This document shows, piece after piece, positions 7,875-16,438 of a DNA stretch of 64,000 nucleotides (position 1 is its first letter; every line of letters begins with the position of its first letter). The notes under the pieces were generated by a model. That model saw only the letters and a program-made list of their open reading frames with translations. It was not told the origin of the DNA and did no database searches. Source of the stretch: Frigidibacter sp. SD6-1 (lineage in GTDB: Bacteria; Pseudomonadota; Alphaproteobacteria; Rhodobacterales; Rhodobacteraceae); the NCBI RefSeq assembly GCF_030143255.1, contig NZ_JARJNR010000004.1, positions 124,001 through 188,000 on the forward strand. Reading direction: 5' to 3'. Position numbers and translations under genes: made by a program.

Positions 7875-9893
7875 CTAGACATGGTCACGCGCGATCCTTT
7901 CGTCCCAGTGTCGCTCGAAGGTCGTCTCGCCGTTCTCGGTGATCCGCAGGCTCATCTCGACCCGGAAATGGCTGGCGTCGGCGGTCAGCCGGCCGTGCGA
8001 ATGGTGGCCGAAGGCGCCATCCTGGCGCTCGATCACCACATTGGCCTGCGTCTCGCAGATCGCCGACAGCGGGTCGCCGTCCGTGATCCGGTAGCGGGCG
8101 AGCGCGTCGGATCGGACGGTCTGGCCGATGTCGGGCATCTCCGTCGCATAGGTCCAGCGCGGGAAATCCACCACCATCTCGCCGGACAGAAGATCGCGGC
8201 GGATGGTGCGGCGGTGGGGCGCCTCGACGGGCAGCTCGGTCGAGGGCGTGGGCGCGGCCATCTCGGGCGGGTCGAACGGGCGCAGCGCATCGTCCGCCGG
8301 ATCGGGCGGGCGGACGGGCAGCGCCAGGCGGCTTTCGCCGGTGATGACGGTCAGGGTTGCCAGTTCCGGCGAGGGCCAGGCGATGGGCCAGTAAGTGGTG
8401 GAGAGCGAAACCGCGATGCGGTGACCGGCCGGGAAGGCATGGGCGATATCGTCGAGATCGACGGTTGCCTCGTAAATGCGGCCCGGCTCCAGCGCCGCCG
8501 CCTGTTCGTGGCTATCGCGGTGCGTCAGGTTCAGGAGGCCGAGCGCGACGCGGGTCGAGCGGCCGTCCGGCATCACGTCATTCAGCCGTACCGCGACAAG
8601 GGCGAGCGGCTTGTCACAGGAAAAGCGCAAGCGAAGCTGCGGCGCGCCGAGAATCTCGGTGCGCCCGGGCAGGGGCTCGCTGACAAAGACCAGCGAGCCG
8701 CCATCGTCCTCGCGCTGGTCGGGCGGCCATTCGGCATCCTCGCCATAGCGCCCGACTTCGCCCGCCGCGAGGCCGACCCAGAGGGGCGAGCGGATCGGCA
8801 CCGGGGCGGGGGGCGTGGCGGTTTCGCCAAGCGCGCCGCCCGCGTTCAGATGAAGGGATCGCATGTCGATCCGGGGCGAGGGCCAGCTTGCCTCGCCCAC
8901 CCAGCGGCCGGGGCGGTCGAGATAGCAGGTCGCGGGCGCTGCGCTTTCCTGCATCCAGACCCGGTACATCGGCCCGTCCATGATGCCGGTGTCGCGCCCC
9001 TTCAGCCAGTGATCGCACCAGCGGACCACCTCCTGCAGCCAGCCGATGGCGGGGTGGACGGCCACGTCATGCGGGAAGGAATGGGCCCAGGGGCCAATGA
9101 GGCCGAGGCGCGGCCCGGAGAGGCCCGCGAGCAACCGTGGCACGCTTTCTGAATAATTGTCGGCCCAGCCGGACACCGCAAAGACCGGGATGGTGATCTT
9201 CGAGAAATCCTCGCAGACCGATCCCTGCTGCCAGTAGGCATCGCGGCGCTGATGCGTGAGCCATGGCAGGATCCACGGGCTGTTGTGGCGAATGCGCGCC
9301 CTCCACATCTCGCGCCATTTTTCGCCGACGATTGCCGGGTCGGGCGGCAGGTCGTTATGGGCGAACATGGTGGCCGACCAGTCGAAATTGTCCTTCGACA
9401 GGCAGCCTCCCACATAATGGACATCGGTCGCATAGCGGTCGTCGGTCGAACCCACGGTGATGATCGTCTTCAGCGCGGGCGGCTGGCGCGCGGCGATCTG
9501 CAACCCGTTGAAGCCGCCCCAGGAAATGCCGTACATCGCGACCTGCCCGTCGCACCAGTCCTGGCGTGCGATCCAGTCGATGGCCACGACGCCATCCTCC
9601 TGTTCCTGTACCGTATATTCGTCGTCGATCAGCCCTTCGCTGTCGCCGGTGCCGCGGATGTCCAGCCTGAGGCAGGCATAGCCGTGCCCGGCAAGCCAGG
9701 CATGCATCTTCTGGTCGCGCGCCCTTGTCCCCTCGCGCTTGCGGTAGGGCAGATATTCAAGGATCGCGGGCACCGGACCTGTCCCCTTGGGGCGCCAGAG
9801 TTTGCCCGCAAGCCGCACCCCATCCGCCATCGGCACGAAGACATTCTCGACGATTTCGATCTCAAAGGGGAATGTCTCGCGGATATGTGCCAT
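7875..9893 (-). CDS. CocE/NonD family hydrolase (X-Pro dipeptidyl-peptidase-like)
   Basis: Serine hydrolase of 672 aa. The N-terminal alpha/beta-hydrolase domain has the nucleophile elbow GISWGG (Ser124), and LDIRGTGDSEG around residues 78-87 is the usual substrate-pocket signature. The C-terminal half is the galactose-binding-like jelly-roll domain of this family. Members cleave esters or X-Pro peptides. No signal peptide is visible, so it is cytoplasmic. It follows the MttB-family gene by 7 bp and precedes the peptide-type importer, suggesting that it opens an imported ester or amide. The substrate is unknown. Confidence 0.92.
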   Translation of the reverse strand: MAHIRETFPFEIEIVENVFVPMADGVRLAGKLWRPKGTGPVPAILEYLPYRKREGTRARDQKMHAWLAGHGYACLRLDIRGTGDSEGLIDDEYTVQEQEDGVVAIDWIARQDWCDGQVAMYGISWGGFNGLQIAARQPPALKTIITVGSTDDRYATDVHYVGGCLSKDNFDWSATMFAHNDLPPDPAIVGEKWREMWRARIRHNSPWILPWLTHQRRDAYWQQGSVCEDFSKITIPVFAVSGWADNYSESVPRLLAGLSGPRLGLIGPWAHSFPHDVAVHPAIGWLQEVVRWCDHWLKGRDTGIMDGPMYRVWMQESAAPATCYLDRPGRWVGEASWPSPRIDMRSLHLNAGGALGETATPPAPVPIRSPLWVGLAAGEVGRYGEDAEWPPDQREDDGGSLVFVSEPLPGRTEILGAPQLRLRFSCDKPLALVAVRLNDVMPDGRSTRVALGLLNLTHRDSHEQAAALEPGRIYEATVDLDDIAHAFPAGHRIAVSLSTTYWPIAWPSPELATLTVITGESRLALPVRPPDPADDALRPFDPPEMAAPTPSTELPVEAPHRRTIRRDLLSGEMVVDFPRWTYATEMPDIGQTVRSDALARYRITDGDPLSAICETQANVVIERQDGAFGHHSHGRLTADASHFRVEMSLRITENGETTFERHWDERIARDHV

Positions 9894-9900
9894 CTGACCC

Positions 9901-11415
9901 TCAGTTCATCGGCGCGCCGCCCTCGGCCTTGCGGCGCGCGACATAATCGTCGAGCGCCTCGGCAATGCCAGGGTCGAGTGTAGGTTCCTCGTATTCGGCC
10001 AAGAGCTGCTTCCAGACCGTATTCGCCCGGGCGCGGGCGTCGATGCCGCCGCGTTCGAGCCAGTTGGGATAATTGTCCCAGTTCGAGAGGAGCGGCGCAT
10101 GGAAGGCGGTCTCGTAGCGTTCCATCGTGTGGGCGGTGCCGAAGAAATGCCCGCCGGGGCCTGCCTCGCGGATCGCATCGAGGCCAAGCGCGGCTGGCGA
10201 TGTGTCGATGGGGGTGAAATAGGCGTCCATCATCTGCAGAAGTTCGGCATCGAGGATGAGCTTTTCGAAACTGGCGGTCAGCCCGCCATGCAGCCATCCG
10301 GCGGCATGTTCCAGAAGGTTCGCCCCGCCCATGAGCGCGCCCCAGAGCGCCATCTGGCTCTCATAGGCCGCCTGCGCGTCCACCGCGTTCGCCGCCGTGA
10401 CGTTCGAGGACCGGAACGGCACGCCGATATGGCGGGCAAGCTGGCCCGAGGCTTGCGCCGCCTTCACATATTCCGGCGTGCCGAAGGCGGGCGCCCCCGA
10501 GCGCATGTCGACGTTCGAGGTGAAGCCGCCATAAAGGACCGGGCAGCCGGCGCGCACGATCTGGGTCAGGACGATCCCGACAATCGCCTCGGCATGCTGC
10601 TGGGCGAGAGCGCCTGCCAGCGTCACCGGCGCCATGGCGCCCGCGAGCGTGAAGGGCGTGATGGCGACCGGCTGGCCATGGTCGGCCATCGCGATCAGCC
10701 CCTCGGCCATCGGAATATCGAGTTGCAGGGGCGAATTGGTGTTGATGACGCCGATCAGGACGGGGCGGTCCTTCAGCCCCTCGGGCGTCGTGCCAAGCAT
10801 GATCGCCGCCATCTCGATCCCGTCCATCGTCCGGGCGCGGCCGAGCGTCTGGCCCTGCCAGCTTTTGTCGAGAAGCCCGATCTCCGCCCGGTAAATATCC
10901 AGATGCCGGGTATTGGCGGGCAGGTCCATCGGTTCGAACGGGCCGCCGCCTTCCTGATGGAGGACGTTCAGCGTCTGGACCAGCCGCAGATAATCGCACA
11001 TCTCGGCATAGGTGCCGTCGCGGCGGCCGCGGTCATTGTCCATCACATAGGCGGGGCCGCCGACGGAGGAATAGATGCAATGGTCGCCGCCGACGATCAG
11101 GGTCTTGGCGGGGTTGCGGGCCTCGAGCGGGAAGCGAGCGGGCACGGCCGCAAGCCGTTCGGCGATCAGGCCGGGGTCGAGGCGGACGGTCTGATCCTGG
11201 ACCCCGGCGCCGGCGCTGCGGAAGAGATCGCGCGCGGTCGGGTCGAGGACGCGCATGCCGATCTCGGAGAGGATCGAGAGGGCGGCCACATGGATCGCCT
11301 CCACCTGATCGGCGCTCAGCACTTGGACGGGTTGGTAGGGGCGCGGCCGCTGCCCGAAGGGCGCTTGCCGGATGGCAGCGGCGCTCCGCGACGCGCGGCG
11401 GGGGCGGGCGCTCAT
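9901..11415 (-). CDS. MttB-family (trimethylamine methyltransferase-like) protein, non-pyrrolysine
   Basis: 504-aa cytoplasmic protein of the MttB superfamily, whose members move a methyl group from a methylated amine or betaine to a corrinoid protein. The family core is seen in the GGPFEPMDLPANTRH region, the HAEAIVGIVLTQ segment and the glycine-rich HTMERY area. The frame runs through without an in-frame TAG, so this is a non-pyrrolysine member, a group that includes glycine betaine methyltransferases. ATG 11415 was chosen; the open frame upstream to 11592 runs through the palindromes. No corrinoid gene is adjacent; the nearest is at 19776. The substrate is unproven. Confidence 0.88.
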   Translation of the reverse strand: MSARPRRASRSAAAIRQAPFGQRPRPYQPVQVLSADQVEAIHVAALSILSEIGMRVLDPTARDLFRSAGAGVQDQTVRLDPGLIAERLAAVPARFPLEARNPAKTLIVGGDHCIYSSVGGPAYVMDNDRGRRDGTYAEMCDYLRLVQTLNVLHQEGGGPFEPMDLPANTRHLDIYRAEIGLLDKSWQGQTLGRARTMDGIEMAAIMLGTTPEGLKDRPVLIGVINTNSPLQLDIPMAEGLIAMADHGQPVAITPFTLAGAMAPVTLAGALAQQHAEAIVGIVLTQIVRAGCPVLYGGFTSNVDMRSGAPAFGTPEYVKAAQASGQLARHIGVPFRSSNVTAANAVDAQAAYESQMALWGALMGGANLLEHAAGWLHGGLTASFEKLILDAELLQMMDAYFTPIDTSPAALGLDAIREAGPGGHFFGTAHTMERYETAFHAPLLSNWDNYPNWLERGGIDARARANTVWKQLLAEYEEPTLDPGIAEALDDYVARRKAEGGAPMN

Positions 11416-11455
11416 GCTGCCTGCCCCCGAGCTCGCGGTCGACGAGACTCGCGCG

Positions 11456-11503
11456 CCAAGATTTTTCGAAAAATCTTGGCAAAATTCTTCGAAGAATTTT
11501 GCC
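11456..11503. repeat. Two overlapping perfect palindromes (locus B of family 1)
   Basis: Positions 11456-11479 form a perfect 24-bp palindrome (half CCAAGATTTTTC) and 11478-11503 a perfect 26-bp palindrome (half GGCAAAATTCTTC), sharing two bases. They begin 6 bp after the stop of the flavin oxidoreductase gene on the minus strand and lie before the MttB-family gene, again inside an apparent operon. There is no trailing T run. Confidence 0.87.
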
Positions 11504-11509
11504 CGCGCC

Positions 11510-13597
11510 TCATTGGGCGGCCTCGTCGACGCGATGAGGCTGAAATTCAGGCGGCGGGAAGGGCGCATCGCGGCGGGCGTCGGTCGCGCCACGGGGCAGG
11601 CCGAGGGCGCGGGCCGTCATATGGCCCTGATAGACCGCATGGGCGATGGCGCCCGGTGCATTGGCATCGCCGGTGAGCGAAAGCGAGAAAGGTAGGCCAT
11701 CCTCCCGCGCGAGAGCGTCGTAAAGTGCCGATCCGCCCGACCTTTGCCCGACGATCACAAGCGAGCGCGCCTCGATCTCGCGCGCCTCGCCGGTGAAGAA
11801 TTGCGCGAGGCGCAGGGTCCCGCCATCAAAGCCGGTCACCAGTTCCAGCGTCCGGTAGGCGATACCTGCCTTCAGGAAGGCACGGTGCACATGGGGCTGT
11901 TCGTTGGTCATGATCCCCCAGGCCTGCGCCGCGCCTGCCGAGGTGATGTAGGTGGTCTTCAGCCCCTTCGCCGCCAGATGTTCGGCGATCGCAGAGCCCA
12001 TGTAGTAATTGTCGAAATCGAAAACCGCGACCGGGCCTTCTATCTCTTCCCCCCGGGCGATGTCATCGGGCGTATAGACCCGCGGCGCCGCGAGAGGATC
12101 GCCCGGCAACTCGCTGTCCTTGCAGAGACTTTTCAGCCAGCGCGCGCCGGTCGCCACCACCACATGACCGGCACCGAAATCGCTTACATCCCCGGCCGCC
12201 AGCTCGCTTTCGGCGAAAAGCGAGACGTTGGGCATCTCGCGGAGCCGCCCGAGCCGGTAGTCGATCACCCGGAACCACTGGCGCAGGCCCGGCAGCCTGC
12301 TTTCCCACACAAGCCGCCCGCCGAACTCCCGCGCCTTTTCGGCGACCGAAACCTGAAAGCCGCGCCGGGCGAGCGTCAGTGCCGCCTCGAGCCCCGACGG
12401 GCCGCCGCCGACAATGAGAACCGACCCCTCGCTGTCCTTCCGCACGATCTCGGGGTGCCAGCCGCGCCGCCATTCCTCGCCTGCCGTCGGGTTCTGGGTG
12501 CAGCGGACCCAGACGCCGTCATGCCAGGAAGAGATGCAGATATTGCAGCCGATACATTCGCGGATCTCCGCCTCGCGGCCTTCCTCGATCTTTCGGGGCA
12601 GGAACGGATCGGCGATCGAGGGCCGCGCGCCGCCGATCAGGTCGAGAACCCCGCGCCTGACCATCGAGACCATCGTGTCGGGCGAGGTGAAGCGGCCGAC
12701 ACCGACGACCGGCTTGTCGGTGACCTGTTTGACGAAATCGACGGTGGGTTCGTGGCTGGCTTCGCCGACATAGCGCGAGGGCGCGCAATCGGTCGCGGAA
12801 TAATCCATCTTCACGTCGAACAGGTCCGGCGCGTCCTTCAGCGCCGCAATCACCTCATGCGCTTCGGACGGCGCATTCTCGGATGGCCGCCCGCGCAGTT
12901 CCTGAAGCGAGATGCGCAAGGCTACGGCGCAGCGCCCGCCCGTCGCCTCGCGTACCGCGTCGATGAGGTCGAGCGTCAGCCGCGCCCGGTTGGCGACCGA
13001 GCCGCCATAGGCGTCGGTGCGCTTGTTGTAGTCCGAGAGCAGGAACTGATAGGGCAGATAGCCCATGCCTGCATAGACATAGAGGATGTCGAAGCCCGCT
13101 TCTTCTGCCCGCACCGCCGCCTCGGCATGCCAGCGGATCAGGTCGCGGATGTCGCTTCGGTCCATCACCTTGGGCCGCGCGGCCGAGATGAAGCCCGGGT
13201 GCGTCGCCATCCAGGGCACGCCGGAGGGCGAGAGGGCAGGGTGGCGCGTCGTGCGGTTCATCGCCGCCGCCCCGCCGTGCCAGAGTTCGACCGCCGCCAG
13301 CGCGCCATGGTCGTGCGCGGCATCCGTCATCAGCGCATGGGCGCGTATGTCTGCCGCATCCCAGAGCGAGGCGAAGGGAAAGGGGCTGTCATCGGACGAG
13401 GGATGGACCGAACAGGCGCCGGTCGAGACCACGCCCCAGCCGCCCTCGGCCTTCATGCCCCTGAAAGCCGCCCGCACATGCGGGTTGGCATTGGTCATGC
13501 CGGATGCATGCGGAACCTGGAAGAACCGGTTCTTCGCGGTCTTGGGGCCGATGCGGACCGGTTCGAACAGAAGATCGTATCGGGCGGGGCGGGGCAT
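11510..13597 (-). CDS. NADH:flavin oxidoreductase, TMADH/2,4-dienoyl-CoA reductase family (StcD/DgcA-like)
   Basis: 695-aa flavoprotein. Residues about 1-350 form the FMN TIM barrel (MPRPARYDLLFEPVRIG, GWGVVSTGACSVHP). The cysteine cluster CIGCNICISSWH then a Cys in VRCTQNP binds 4Fe-4S. The C-terminal half binds FAD/NAD (VLIVGGGPSGLEAA). This architecture is shared by trimethylamine dehydrogenase, 2,4-dienoyl-CoA reductase and demethylases for N-methylproline or dimethylglycine. Beside an MttB-family gene and a BetI-like regulator, an amine demethylase or dehydrogenase role is the best inference. It appears to head the long minus-strand gene series. Confidence 0.9.
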   Translation of the reverse strand: MPRPARYDLLFEPVRIGPKTAKNRFFQVPHASGMTNANPHVRAAFRGMKAEGGWGVVSTGACSVHPSSDDSPFPFASLWDAADIRAHALMTDAAHDHGALAAVELWHGGAAAMNRTTRHPALSPSGVPWMATHPGFISAARPKVMDRSDIRDLIRWHAEAAVRAEEAGFDILYVYAGMGYLPYQFLLSDYNKRTDAYGGSVANRARLTLDLIDAVREATGGRCAVALRISLQELRGRPSENAPSEAHEVIAALKDAPDLFDVKMDYSATDCAPSRYVGEASHEPTVDFVKQVTDKPVVGVGRFTSPDTMVSMVRRGVLDLIGGARPSIADPFLPRKIEEGREAEIRECIGCNICISSWHDGVWVRCTQNPTAGEEWRRGWHPEIVRKDSEGSVLIVGGGPSGLEAALTLARRGFQVSVAEKAREFGGRLVWESRLPGLRQWFRVIDYRLGRLREMPNVSLFAESELAAGDVSDFGAGHVVVATGARWLKSLCKDSELPGDPLAAPRVYTPDDIARGEEIEGPVAVFDFDNYYMGSAIAEHLAAKGLKTTYITSAGAAQAWGIMTNEQPHVHRAFLKAGIAYRTLELVTGFDGGTLRLAQFFTGEAREIEARSLVIVGQRSGGSALYDALAREDGLPFSLSLTGDANAPGAIAHAVYQGHMTARALGLPRGATDARRDAPFPPPEFQPHRVDEAAQ

Positions 13598-13988
13598 GGG
13601 CTCACCTTGCTATACTTCAGTACAGTTGCGCCCGAATCGGCGATCCGTCAAGTCCTGGTGCCGCAGGATGGGGCAGGTGTCGTTCCGACGCTTCCGCGCA
13701 GGCGCCGCAGCGGCCGCACGTCCCGCAAGAGCGGTCCGGCGACGGAACCGACTGGATTTGCGGTGTCGGCGAACTGCCACATCAACATCCCGGAAACGAA
13801 CGGCGTAGCTTACCGCCGCAACCAGAGCCGCGCCCGCCTTGCCAACCCCGGAAACTGAGCCGCAGGGAATTGGCCCGACGGCCAATGTGCCCTGGAACCT
13901 GCGCTGCATCATGGCCGCTCACTCCCAGGCGCGCGCCCCACAGTGGCAGGCTTTGACGCCGCCGTTGACAGGTTTCCACGGGATAGGT
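13598..13988. other. 391-bp gap between the flavin oxidoreductase gene and a tRNA gene
   Basis: No convincing gene was seen. Open frames on both strands here are arginine- and alanine-rich and have no recognisable domain. On the minus strand a TTGACG at about 13646-13651 and the AT-richer GTACTGAAGTATAG near 13612-13625 lie just before the oxidoreductase start and could contain its promoter, but the spacing is not ideal. This is the likely promoter region of the 12-kb minus-strand series. Confidence 0.45.
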
Positions 13989-14064
13989 TGGTAGGCCCGG
14001 AGGGACTCGAACCCCCAACCAAGGCGTTATGAGCGCCCTGCTCTGACCATTGAGCTACAGGCCC
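13989..14064 (-). tRNA. tRNA with CAU anticodon (probably tRNA-Ile2, or elongator tRNA-Met)
   Basis: A 76-nt cloverleaf including an encoded CCA (13989-13991). The 5' acceptor strand is GGGCCTG; the anticodon loop CTCATAA has CAT at 14029-14031; the T arm has GGTTCGAGTCC. CAU can be elongator Met, initiator Met or Ile2 (lysidine-modified). The D arm and the TTGGT variable region resemble Ile2 of other proteobacteria more than initiator Met, but this was not computed. The G1-U72 acceptor pair is a wobble. Confidence 0.94.
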
Positions 14065-14158
14065 GACCAGCGTTTCACTAAGCCGGGTCGCCGACGGGGT
14101 CAACATCTTTGCGCGGACGGACAGGCTCAGGTAACTATTCACCGAGGGAGGGCGCCAT

Positions 14159-14581
14159 ATGCCACAATTCTGGCGGGTCACAGCAGTCTACGGGCTGGGG
14201 TTGGTCTTGACGGAGGCGCTGGTTCTCGTCGCAAGCGACATTCCGCTGCTTTCCGGCTTTGTGCTGTTCTACGCCGCCTGCCTGCTCCTCTCGCTCGCCG
14301 GTCCGGCCCTTTTGGCGGGGATGAGTTTCGGGCGCCATGCAGGCCGGGCGGCGGTGTCGCTGGAAGCCTGGCGTTTTGCCCTGTGGTTCGCGACGATCCA
14401 GGCGGCTCTGGTTGGCTTGCTGTTGTGGCTCGCGATGCAGGAGCTGATGGCGGAAGAAAGTGACGGGGCCGCGATCATGGGGGTCGTCCTCTTTGGCTAC
14501 GTTGCCGTCGCGATTCCCCTATCGCGCTATTCCTTCGGTCTTGGCGCAAGACAGGCCGCAAGGGCACGCATGCCGCGCTGA
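14159..14581 (+). CDS. ABZJ_00895 family-like small membrane protein
   Basis: 140-aa integral membrane protein with four hydrophobic segments (about residues 6-26, 32-54, 70-92 and 104-122) and a basic C-terminus (GARQAARARMPR). Size and pattern resemble the uncharacterised ABZJ_00895 family; no function is known. A GAGGGAGG purine run lies before the ATG. It sits alone between the tRNA and purM, 63 bp before the latter. Confidence 0.72.
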   Translation: MPQFWRVTAVYGLGLVLTEALVLVASDIPLLSGFVLFYAACLLLSLAGPALLAGMSFGRHAGRAAVSLEAWRFALWFATIQAALVGLLLWLAMQELMAEESDGAAIMGVVLFGYVAVAIPLSRYSFGLGARQAARARMPR

Positions 14582-14644
14582 TCGCGCGTTGCCCCCGCTG
14601 GCGGTTTCGGGTATCGCGGCGGCGACGGATTGCGGGGGATTGCC

Positions 14645-15688
14645 ATGACCACCAAGAACGGGCTCACCTATGCCGATGCCGGTGTCGATATCGACGCTGG
14701 CAACGCGTTGGTCGAGCGGATCAAGCCCGCAGCGAAGCGCACCTCTCGCCCCGGCACGATGTCCGGCCTTGGCGGCTTCGGGGCGCTCTTCGATCTGAAG
14801 GCGGCGGGCTATGTCGATCCGGTTCTGGTTGCGGCGACCGACGGGGTGGGCACGAAGCTTCGCATCGCGATTGATACGGGCAATGTCGATACGATCGGCA
14901 TCGACCTTGTCGCCATGTGCGTGAACGATCTGGTCTGCCAGGGGGCGGAGCCCTTGTTCTTCCTCGATTATTTCGCGACCGGAAAGCTTGAGATCGAGCA
15001 GGCGGCGCGGATCATCGAAGGGATTGCCGAAGGCTGTGCGCAATCCGGCTGCGCGCTCATTGGCGGCGAGACGGCGGAAATGCCGGGCATGTACCACAAG
15101 GGCGACTTCGACCTTGCCGGTTTTGCCGTGGGCGCGATGGAGCGGGGGTCGGACCTGCCCAAGGGTGTCGCCGAGGGCGATGTGCTCTTGGGTCTTGGCT
15201 CGAATGGCGTTCATTCGAACGGCTATTCCTTCGTGCGCAAGGTGGTGGAGCTTTCCGGCCTTGGCTGGGACGCAGCCTCGCCGTTCGGCGGCGGCACGCT
15301 GGGGCAGGCGCTTCTCGCCCCGACGCGGCTTTATGTGAGGCAGGCGCTGGCCGCGATCCGCGCGGGCGGCGTGCACGGGCTTGCCCATATCACCGGCGGC
15401 GGCCTGACCGAGAACCCGCCGCGCGTGATCCCCGAGGGGCTGGCCTGCGAGATCGACCTCTCTGCCTGGACCCTGCCGCCGGTCTTCCGCTGGCTGGCGA
15501 AGACCGCAGGCATGAGCGAGCCCGAGCTTCTCAAGACCTTCAATTGCGGCATCGGCATGATGTTGGTTGTCGCTGCCGACCGGGCGGAGGCGCTGCAGGC
15601 GCTTCTGGCGGGGATGGGCGAGACGGTGGTGCCCATGGGGCGCGTCGTGCAAGGAGAGGGCGTTCAGTACAAGGGCGCGCTGCTGTGA
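14645..15688 (+). CDS. purM: Phosphoribosylformylglycinamidine cyclo-ligase
   Basis: AIR synthetase, fifth step of purine biosynthesis: converts FGAM to AIR with ATP in the cytosol. 347 aa, normal length. Motifs include [12 protein letters not shown] at the N-terminus, [19 protein letters not shown] and the [11 protein letters not shown] loop. ATG 14645 is chosen over an upstream TTG at 14630. Its TGA overlaps the GTG start of purN, giving a purMN operon as in many proteobacteria. Confidence 0.97.
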   Translation: MTTKNGLTYADAGVDIDAGNALVERIKPAAKRTSRPGTMSGLGGFGALFDLKAAGYVDPVLVAATDGVGTKLRIAIDTGNVDTIGIDLVAMCVNDLVCQGAEPLFFLDYFATGKLEIEQAARIIEGIAEGCAQSGCALIGGETAEMPGMYHKGDFDLAGFAVGAMERGSDLPKGVAEGDVLLGLGSNGVHSNGYSFVRKVVELSGLGWDAASPFGGGTLGQALLAPTRLYVRQALAAIRAGGVHGLAHITGGGLTENPPRVIPEGLACEIDLSAWTLPPVFRWLAKTAGMSEPELLKTFNCGIGMMLVVAADRAEALQALLAGMGETVVPMGRVVQGEGVQYKGALL

Positions 15689-16272
15689 AGCGGGTGGCCA
15701 TCCTGATTTCCGGGGGTGGCTCCAACATGGTGGCGCTGGCCGCCAGCATGAAGGGCGATCATCCGGCGCGACCGGTGCTGGTCGCGTCGAATGATCCGTC
15801 AGCGACCGGCCTCGACCGGGCGCGGATGCTGGGCGTCCCGACAGCGGCGGTCGACCACCGGCCCTATGGCAAGGACCGTGCCGGGTTCGAGGATGCGCTG
15901 ATGGCGCATCTGATCCTCGCGCGGCCCGATATCATCTGTCTTGCGGGCTTCATGCGGGTGCTGACTCCGCGCTTCGTCGAGGCCTTCAAGGGCCGGATGC
16001 TGAACATCCATCCCTCGCTTCTGCCGAAATATCCCGGGCTTCACACCCATGCCCGCGCCATCGCGGCGGGCGACGCGGAGGCGGGCTGCACGGTGCACGA
16101 AGTGACGCCCGAGCTTGACGCCGGACCGATCCTCGGTCAGGCGAAGATTGCGGTCGCGGCAGGCGAGACGCCCGAGAGCCTCGCCGCGAAGGTTCTGGTG
16201 ATGGAACATCGGCTCTATCCGGCCGTCCTGCGCCGCTTCGCGGAGGGAGAGCGGGCGCCTCTCTATCTCTGA
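15685..16272 (+). CDS. purN: Phosphoribosylglycinamide formyltransferase
   Basis: GAR transformylase: transfers a formyl group from 10-formyl-THF to GAR, third step of purine synthesis. 195 aa. It shows [10 protein letters not shown] at the N-terminus, LAGFMRVL, the catalytic segment [20 protein letters not shown] and [13 protein letters not shown], including the active-site Asn, His and Asp. The start is a GTG overlapping the purM stop (GTGA), so the two are translationally coupled. Confidence 0.96.
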   Translation: MKRVAILISGGGSNMVALAASMKGDHPARPVLVASNDPSATGLDRARMLGVPTAAVDHRPYGKDRAGFEDALMAHLILARPDIICLAGFMRVLTPRFVEAFKGRMLNIHPSLLPKYPGLHTHARAIAAGDAEAGCTVHEVTPELDAGPILGQAKIAVAAGETPESLAAKVLVMEHRLYPAVLRRFAEGERAPLYL

Positions 16273-16438
16273 CGGTGATTCCCGCATAAATCCCGGATAC
16301 TTGCGGGCAAAACATCACAGAAGGGCAACAGTTTCGCCCGCCGATGACGCGTGACGGTGCGTCAGACTATGCAATCGGCAAAAGACCGCCTATCACCCGG
16401 GGTACAGGCGGGACGAACCCGCACCAGTCAGGATTGCG

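Noticed and set aside
9901-11415. Possible pyrrolysine-type MttB
   Set aside because: There is no in-frame TAG; the frame is continuous, so pyrrolysine is not used.
10099-11676. 525-codon open frame on the plus strand
   Set aside because: It is antisense to the MttB-family gene, runs through the palindromes, and shows the Gly/Arg/Asp-rich composition of a GC-rich shadow frame.
11744-13858. 704-codon open frame on the plus strand
   Set aside because: Antisense to the flavin oxidoreductase, which has clear FMN, Fe-S and FAD motifs; this frame has none.
13610-13912. 100-codon minus-strand frame before the flavin oxidoreductase
   Set aside because: A possible signal-like start, but the rest is Arg-rich, there is no clear ribosome site, and it fits intergenic DNA better.
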